Shown here: one piece after another, positions 57,741 to 64,000 of the stretch
How the letters are laid out: each line of letters begins with the position of its first letter
How positions within the stretch are numbered: position 1 is the first letter of the stretch
NCBI RefSeq assembly: GCF_018687715.1
Contig: NC_056762.1
Span: 33,654,864 to 33,718,863 of the forward strand
From: Carya illinoinensis
Lineage: Eukaryota > Streptophyta > Magnoliopsida > Fagales > Juglandaceae
Length of the DNA: 64,000 nt
Direction of reading: 5' to 3'
Notes under the pieces: model-generated
What the model was told of the DNA's origin: nothing
What the model saw: only the letters and a program-made list of their open reading frames with translations
Databases searched by the model: none
Made by a program: the position numbers and the translations under genes

Positions 57741-60180
57741 GATGAGATAAAATACGATATCATACATGTAAAGATCTAGATTGGAAGATGAAATTAATAA
57801 AAAAGCATTCAACGTAATATACAAAAGCGTAGAAACATGTCAAGATCGTCCTACCCACCACTCTAGTACGTTTAGAAACAAGGTAAAATTTTCTTTGGCA
57901 CTGTAATTTTATGTCTACTAAGTTTAATCTATCAGGAGCATAACTTAAGTATTTAGAGTTTCCCATGCTCGAAACTCCCAACTAGATGTCTCTCTTCATT
58001 GCAATCTACCTCAGACAGCATTGTTGGCATCGAAAGCTACACCAACATGCAGTTTAATCATCCATTTTGGGAGGTTATGCTAGTAAGAGCAATTAGCTAT
58101 TTGCTTTTCTCGATGTTACATTAATTTGGGTAAAACGCGTGCGTTTACTGTGTATAGAAAAAATCTATTTATTATTAATTTTTTATTATCTCGTGATATG
58201 ACATTAAATAATAAGTTTATAGGTGAAATATAATAAATAATTCTCAATAATTTAATGTTATATCAAGAAATGATAAGATAATGATGAGAAAATATATGAT
58301 TAGTAGCATTATATATATATTCAAAATAGATATAAATTAGTAGGATTTTGAAAAACAAAAAATATACTCAGCAGCTTCATACTTTTTCACACCATTAAAA
58401 AATATGAATTTACTATTTTACCTTCTTCTATTTTATACTGGTGTGTTGAGTGTGGGGCTGCTGTATAGCAATGCTTTTTGAAAAATATCAAAAAATAATA
58501 ATAATAATAATAGAAATAAAACAAGGAAATGAATGGAAGCTATAAATATACAAAGGAACAGCCGTTGAGACAAAAACCAAACAGAATATAGATGGATTCT
58601 CGCGCCTCATGTGACTTCTTTTAGATTGGGTCAGTAGTAGTAAGTAGCGAAGGGCAAAGGAAGGGCATGTTGTCCGACAGGATTATTGATTATTTTGTCT
58701 CCCCCATGCTCTTTTACGTGCTCTTTCAGCCACTTAATAATATTAGTACGCCATGTGATATCAAATCCCTATCTTATTTACCTGGCCTTTTGACTTTTGT
58801 TTCATCTTTTAGCTTTGTTTTCTTTTCCCTAACCTCGCTTGTTTTGACGATGGTAAAGGGTAACGTTTTTTATGCAGCTAGCACGTTTTAAGAATGGCTG
58901 GCGGTGGTATCTGTTTTTTTATAATAGTAGAAAATTGTAACGTAAATAATATACCAAACTTGTTTCATTCAATATTTGTATCAAACGCGATCTCTTTTGA
59001 TATGCTTTCATAAGTTATCAATATTAATAATATAATATAAATAATTAAATTTATTTTTTTAATCATTTTAAAATAATTGATGATTTTACACATATCAAAA
59101 TAGATGTTAAAATTTAAATCTCGTCTATACCCATTTTGAGCCAGTGACAATTTAACAATAACCTTGAGGAGAGTAATCTAGCAAACTGCCTAAAAAAAGA
59201 AAAAAGTTTGTCATAATTAATTACATAAGTAATTGTGACAAATAATGCTGTTATCCAAAGCCGAGTTAGAACACCCAATGGATAATGTATATAACGTCGT
59301 GTTTTATATATCTTTGAGTTAACTTTTATGAATTTGGATCTTGAATCTTTCGCCTACATACTAAAAAAATTACAAAGAATTAGAGGCTTGGGTGAAAGCC
59401 GAAGAGTTTTTGATGTTTGAGTTGGTATCTCTTTAATAGTTTGTGCAAGAGTTTAGGAAAATCAGAGATAGATTCCTCGTACCTTAAAACTGGTTTTTAT
59501 ACTAAGTTTCTGAAGGAGGGACAACCCATACCCTACCTTAGGGAATATATGTCTCCTCAACTGATCACTTACTCATAATCCTTTAATACGGTATGGCTCT
59601 TAGGGTGGCATCATTAATGCAACGTGGAGTTCAGGGATCGACAACATTAATGCGGCATAGCTTCTTGACTTTTTATCCAGTGGGTGGTCATTATCAATCC
59701 ACTCCATGTTTGCTGCCAAAAGATCAAGGGTTCCTTATATTTCCTGCCCACCTGCTTGTAGAGGTTCTTGAGTGCTATGTGTCATAGAGAGTACTGGTAC
59801 GGCGAGTCCCTTCCATCTTTGCCCTTAGTTTTTTCCGCGTGATTGTGGTCGTAGGTTAGTTTCAACTTTTGGGTTAAGCAGCCTTAGCAGGATGAGGGGC
59901 CATTCAGGCAGGCTGGCCTTTCCTTATATGGGTTTGCCTCATGGGCTTATAGTAGAGGAAAATCCCCTTACAATATATTTTACATATACATACAAAATAA
60001 TTATTTATTTATCTATAAAAGCTCCAATTATATTTTAATTTTATACTCATTTTCTATTTTGTTATGGTAATCTCACTACATTTAGTTGACACTTTTTATC
60101 CACGTAAGATTTTTCTTTAGTCATTTTTCTTTTCACTTTGTCTTCCACTTAATACTTGTTAGATGAAATTAGATTGTTTA
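57741..60180. other. Spacer with no supportable gene
   Basis: AT-rich DNA. A less AT-rich patch at 59440-59960 has a 64-residue plus-strand frame (59593-59787) with no recognisable domain; it could be old retroelement sequence. Nothing else stands out. Confidence 0.45.
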
Positions 60181-60364
60181 GTTTGGATATAAGAAGTGTT
60201 TTATTTTATCTCATCATTACAAATTTTTAAAATTTTCACACAAATTAAAATAAATAATTCAATATTTTCAAATCTCAAAACAACAATAATAATAATCTTA
60301 AAAAATAATATTTTAACAATATTTTATTCAACTTTCAACTTTTATCTCAACTCACTATTCAAAC
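60181..60364. mobile_element. TGAGAT-family MITE, 184 bp
   Basis: Ends GTTTGGATA and TATTCAAAC (complement GTTTGAATA, 8 of 9 matching). The body runs ATCTCATCATTAC, then AATTTTCACACAAATTAAAA, then ATCTCAACTCAC, the same order as 40784-40992. No coding capacity. Confidence 0.65.
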
Positions 60365-61500
60365 AACAATTAATATTTTGCTAGATATGAAATAATTTGC
60401 TATGCATATAATATTTCTAATTTTCTTCTCATAATATAGTCACATTTTTTCATTTTTTGATTTTATTTTAATTTTTTTCTTAACTTCTTTTTTATTTTGT
60501 GTGTATAGGAAGAAATTATATTATATTATATATGAGTAATTATTACAAATATAAGAAGATATAGGGATATTGCAAATTCATTTGTAGTTACAATGACTAT
60601 TTGAATTCAATAAAATATTTAAAAAATAATATTTAAATTGTATAGAGAAAAAAAAAATACATTAACTGGTATATGATATATGATATATTATAAATGTTAT
60701 CAATTAAAAAAAATGAGTTTTAGTGATTTATTATAAAGAAAATATACGCAATCCATTGGGGGTGTTGTTCTAAAATGTTATAAAGAAAATATACCCTTGC
60801 ATGATATTATAGACGAGATAAATATTGATCTCTCTTAAATGAATTATTAGTCAAGTTAACAATGTTAATTTGATGGATATTACAGTTATGCCCTGAATTA
60901 ACTCTTAATAATGTTAACAGTGTTACACAAATTGAAGTTAAATTTAAAAGGTTGTTTACTAATAAAACTTGAGTAAATTTTAAGTTCAATATTGTTTGTA
61001 TGAATTCTTTTACATATAATTATTTTTACATACTTTTTTTAGTACTAATATATCTATAAAGAAATTATACAAAATAATATTATAAATTAACGTGATTTTA
61101 TCTGATCTGTTAGATCTTTTTTATAATAAAAGTAATTTTATAATCTAACAAATTACATCATACTACATCAGTTTGTGAGATTACTTTTATATAATTTTTT
61201 GTGATTAAATTAATTTTTATCTTTTATACATTTTATCGAGGTGATTGTTAAAATAATTATTTTATATTAAAAAGGTGACATAATTAATCATATAAATCAA
61301 ATATATAAAAAATATATAAATATAACTATATATATATCCCTATAGACGATCAAATAATATTTTACGAGTAAAAATGTTACACTTGTTATGAAATCATAGA
61401 AAAGAGAGAGCCATAACGTATTATAAAACTTTTAAAAGGAGAGAGAAAGAGATAGAGTTCAGAAAGGTTATCAAACTTATGAATTTCTTAAAAAATTCAA
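60365..61500. other. AT-rich spacer
   Basis: No gene, repeat or element end is recognisable apart from short TA-rich runs. Confidence 0.5.
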
Positions 61501-61534
61501 TGATATATATAGGCGTACAAAGGGAACTATGCTA

Positions 61535-61725
61535 GCTTACTATGCTGCACTATACTAGCACTATGCACTATGCATATGTCGGCCAACTCACTATGCTAGT
61601 ACTATGTTAGTACTATGTACTATGCATATGTCGGCCAACTCACTATGCTAGTACTATGCTAGCACTATGCACTATGCATATGTCGACCAACTCACTATGC
61701 TAGCACTATGCACTATGCATTTGAC
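61535..61725. repeat. Tandem array built from ACTATGC hexamer-like units
   Basis: A unit of about 50-65 bp (CACTATGCATATGTCGGCC, then AACTCACTATGCTAGTACTATG) occurs three times with a partial fourth. Each is itself composed of CTATGC/CTATG words, so it is a nested repeat. It lies just left of, and probably belongs to the LTR or 3' untranslated region of, the minus-strand copia remnant that follows. Confidence 0.85.
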
Positions 61726-61796
61726 GACTAGATAAATGTGGTCATACAATTCAAGATAGTTTATAACACTTCCCCTTTGGATGACCATATTTAAAG

Positions 61797-62300
61797 AATA
61801 TGCCTCGTTAAAACCTTGCCAAAGAAAAACCCTGTGGGAAAAAACCAATGGCGAAGGAAAAAGAGTACAGTATTCATGTATATCGCCGAGTGCTTTAGGA
61901 TTGCCTCATTAAAACCTTGCAAAGGAAAACCCAGTGGGATAAAACCTTACCGAAGGAAAAAGAGTACAATCAGTACAAGTCTTCAAGAAATTACTTCTCC
62001 TGAAAAGTGCATGATAACAGGTCTTCAAACCTCCGCATTCCAATGTTCTACATAATCTTCTTAAATCTTGCAGTTGGTAGTGCATGATAACAGGTCTTCA
62101 AACCTCCGCATTCCAATGTTCTGCATAATCTTCTTAAATGTTGCAGTTGGTAATGCTTTAGTGAATAAATCTGCCAGATTTTTACTTGACCGTACGTTCT
62201 TGATATCAATTTCAACTTTCTTCTCATGAATTGCAATAATCTTCTTATGTGTATCTGAAAGATAACTTGTATCTGTACATCCAACTAACTGTGGACTTGA
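61797..62300 (-). mobile_element. Ty1/copia 3' remnant with two tandem duplications
   Basis: On the minus strand 62300-62048 encodes the end of a copia RNase H: QLVGCTDTSYLSDTHKK, then a jump to VEIDIKNVRSSKNLADLFTKALP and KKIMQNIGMRRFEDL. The normal residues between these are deleted. The end of the gene is duplicated in tandem with a 73-bp period (62011-62083 and 62084-62156). To the left, a conserved non-coding block (TGCCTCGTTAAAACCTTG ... GAAGGAAAAAGAGTACA) is duplicated with a 101-bp period (61801 and 61902). The rest of pol is absent to the right. An LTR should lie to the left but I could not delimit it. Confidence 0.8.
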
Positions 62301-62502
62301 TCCATGTTGATAAAATAATCACAACTGGATCTTTCTGCTCATCACTACTCTTCTGGAGTTGTACTCTTCTGGAGTTATTGTAAATAACACAGTTAGTGGA
62401 GAATTCATTAATATTAAACCGCTAACCTTATTTTTTAATAAAAACGGTGGCCAGCCTTTTAAGATCAGACAAGCACCGCAGATTTTCAACTCCTTTGTAG
62501 GT

Positions 62503-62558
62503 GTCAGGCGTGCTGTCAGGCACCGCAGCTGTCAGGCGTGCTGTCAGACGCCGCAGAC
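62503..62558 (+). promoter_or_regulatory. Two 28-bp direct repeats upstream of a TATA box
   Basis: GTCAGGCGTGCTGTCAG followed by GCACCGCAGCT or ACGCCGCAGAC occurs twice head-to-tail, ending 65 bp before TATAAA at 62623-62628. The GC-rich repeat stands out from AT-rich surroundings and its position suggests an upstream activating element. Function is inferred from position only. Confidence 0.55.
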
Positions 62559-62622
62559 CTATGAAGCTATATTCCATCTCTTTTCTCTTGCTTCACGAGA
62601 GATGTTGTACCATAATTTTCTC

Positions 62623-62628
62623 TATAAA
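62623..62628 (+). promoter_or_regulatory. TATA box for the 62743 reading frame
   Basis: TTCTCTATAAAAGAGATA is a strong plant TATA context, 115 bp before the ATG at 62743. A start near 62655 would give a pyrimidine-rich leader of about 85 bases with no upstream ATG visible. Confidence 0.6.
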
Positions 62629-62742
62629 AGAGATATTCAGCTCATCTTCATTCGCATCTCATCTTCTTCACTTTTCTGTAATCATACTGCATTTTTACTT
62701 TGCAATCTCTTTTTGCATTCTTATCCTACAATCTCTCTCTGA

Positions 62743-63135
62743 ATGGCTCAGCAATCTTCTCAGGGTCAATATATGAGGTATTCTGCACTTCGTTCATCAG
62801 CTGTTCCTGCTTCTACCACAGGTGCTATCATGCAATATTATGATCTGACTCGTAGGTCAGATAATGAAGCTATCTATGAGCTTGTGAGTCTCGGTACCCG
62901 ATACTCATCATCCATTGTCGCATTTTCTCAGCGACTGCAATCCAGAACTTGTGGAGTTGACAATCTCCATGAGAATATTGCTATACTTCAACGACTTCTT
63001 CTGGAGTCCAACATGAAGATAGAATCAATAAAGAAAGAGAATAGGAATTTAAAATCCTTGATTAAATCTTCTTTTCGATTGCCCACCCCTTTAGATAGGG
63101 ATGCTATGCAGATTCTTGAAGAACAAGAGCGTTAA
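62743..63135 (+). CDS. 130-residue coiled-coil protein, family not recognised
   Basis: I do not recognise this protein with certainty. It starts MAQQSSQGQYMRYSALRSSA, followed by a polar region with YYDLTRRSDNEAIYELVSLG and SSSIVAFSQRL. The part from about residue 75 to 110 (ENIAILQRLLLESNMKIES, then IKKENRNLKSLI) has the heptad spacing of a coiled coil. The C-terminus is DRDAMQILEEQER. There is no signal peptide or membrane segment. It has its own TATA box, leader and a polyadenylation signal AATAAA at 63184-63189, about 50 bp past the stop. It lies next to a copia remnant that runs on the opposite strand. Options are a single-copy host gene, an accessory frame of a retroelement, or a captured pararetroviral-type gene. 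The neighbourhood favours retroelement origin; this is inference. Confidence 0.55.
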   Translation: MAQQSSQGQYMRYSALRSSAVPASTTGAIMQYYDLTRRSDNEAIYELVSLGTRYSSSIVAFSQRLQSRTCGVDNLHENIAILQRLLLESNMKIESIKKENRNLKSLIKSSFRLPTPLDRDAMQILEEQER

Positions 63136-63183
63136 AAGAATGAGGCAAAGTGTCTCAAATTTTTGTAATTCTTGCTTCAAGAT

Positions 63184-63189
63184 AATAAA
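63184..63189 (+). terminator. Polyadenylation signal after the 62743 frame
   Basis: AATAAA lies 49 bp past the stop codon and is followed by TAATATTTCACAAATATTC and a T-rich stretch (TTTGTGTTTCTATCTTTTGG), a normal plant 3' end arrangement. Confidence 0.5.
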
Positions 63190-63240
63190 ATAATATTTCA
63201 CAAATATTCATATTTGTGTTTCTATCTTTTGGTAGATGTT

Positions 63241-64000
63241 CTGTGTGCTCCCTTTTATTTCTTCTTTAATAATGCACATTTCATATCAAACCCATAATAT
63301 GAATCTGAAATACTAATTGTATTAAAAGATGGTATTTCATGACTAATAACATCATCCATCTTCCCCTTGAAGCCGCAAGGGTTTCAGATTTATATTTCAA
63401 ATATGTGCAGTTTTTATGAGCTCTTCTGGAGCCTCAATGACATTTAAATCATATATATAAACTGCAATAATAGCTTGTTTTCATTTGCGTTTGGATTGCT
63501 TTAGATCATATAAGGATCTTTGAAACTTGATAGAATACATATTTCCAGATGTATTCATATTAGAAGTTTCAGACATTTTCTATCATTCAGGGATTTTCAT
63601 ATATATATATATCATGATCCAATGATCCATATAAATATGCAGTTAATCATGCATATCCAAACTCTCGGTAACTTTCAAACTAATAAAAATCTCAATATGA
63701 TTTCAACCACTTTAAAATCATATCAATATTGTTTCTTCGAGAAACTAACTTGTGATTTCTATATCACATTTTCATATTAAAAGTTTCAGGCTTTTTATAT
63801 CATGTATATAAATATCCACTGATATTTAATAAAAATCATCTCTTTAGGTGTTTGGACTTCAAGTCCATATTTATCACATTTTACTTAGTGATATCAATTC
63901 TGCAGGAATTGAGAAACTGACTCGTGATTTATATATCACATTTTTATTTCCTTTCCATAAATACCCACTGACATTCAACAAGTATCACCTCTTTAGGTGT
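63241..64000. repeat. Retroelement-like non-coding DNA with spaced direct repeats
   Basis: Two blocks repeat at a spacing of about 168 bp. GAGAAACTAACTTGTGATTTC with ATATCACATTTT near 63739 recurs as GAGAAACTGACTCGTGATTT with ATATCACATTTT near 63910. ATATCCACTGATATTTAA with ATCTCTTTAGGTGT near 63812 recurs as ATACCCACTGACATTCAA with ACCTCTTTAGGTGT at the window edge. No reading frame of note. It appears to continue beyond the window. Confidence 0.6.

Noticed and set aside
57743..57750. GATGAGAT as target duplication of the 56400-57740 LTR
   Set aside because: The word also occurs at 56409, but it is 8 bp (LTR elements make 4-6 bp), does not abut TG/CA ends, and is common in this genome because of the TGAGAT MITEs.

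Overview
The window is plant nuclear DNA, almost certainly from a woody eudicot. Genes are split by GT-AG introns, intergenic DNA is AT-rich, and LTR retrotransposons, LINEs, hAT elements and MITEs are dense. The proteins are typical of eudicots, and the TGAGATGAGAT-rich MITE family makes me suspect Fagales, but I could not test this. I found no rRNA, tRNA or CRISPR.

Only four intact host genes are visible, all on the minus strand. They are a two-exon methionine gamma-lyase (18097-20498), two tandem eight-exon EMB8/ABHD-type alpha/beta hydrolases (28412-42827 and 43903-49008), and a single-exon DUF538 gene (50661-51143). Exon joins for the first three were worked out base by base. The reading frame is open throughout, every intron is GT-AG, and the two hydrolases have matching intron phases.

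The rest is mostly mobile-element history. From the left: LTR-like remnants (about 1-1560); a GACTCC-rich hAT-like fragment (2525-2755); a decayed hAT transposase with BED finger and dimerisation domain (3211-5447, minus); a minus-strand LTR-like block (about 7150-8600); a complete 3630-bp solo LTR with 5-bp target duplication (9928-13557) carrying nine hairpin-forming repeats; then AT-rich spacer. Intron 6 of the first hydrolase (28876-39139, 10.3 kb) is a nest. An L1-type LINE (about 29560-37900) is split by a 1.9-kb non-autonomous copia element (31460-33384, TSD AACAG) and by a 759-bp GGTCCG-rich hAT MITE (35740-36498, TSD CTTCTAAG). A second LINE tail (38141-38916) with 15-bp target duplications follows. 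The second hydrolase gene carries an independent LINE tail in its intron 6. The right third has an LTR with six CGCTCGAGCG palindromes upstream of a TATA box (about 56400-57740), a short tandem array (61535-61725), a copia pol remnant with serial tandem duplications (61797-62300, minus), and a compact transcription unit (62503-63190) encoding a 130-residue coiled-coil protein I do not recognise.

The host genes do not form a pathway: methionine gamma-lyase acts in sulfur amino-acid catabolism and the hydrolases probably in lipid or ester hydrolysis. The tandem hydrolase pair is the only functional cluster. The most notable unexplained structures are the hairpin array, the palindrome array, the in-frame gag-RNase H fusion of the copia derivative, and the 62.5-63.2 kb unit.
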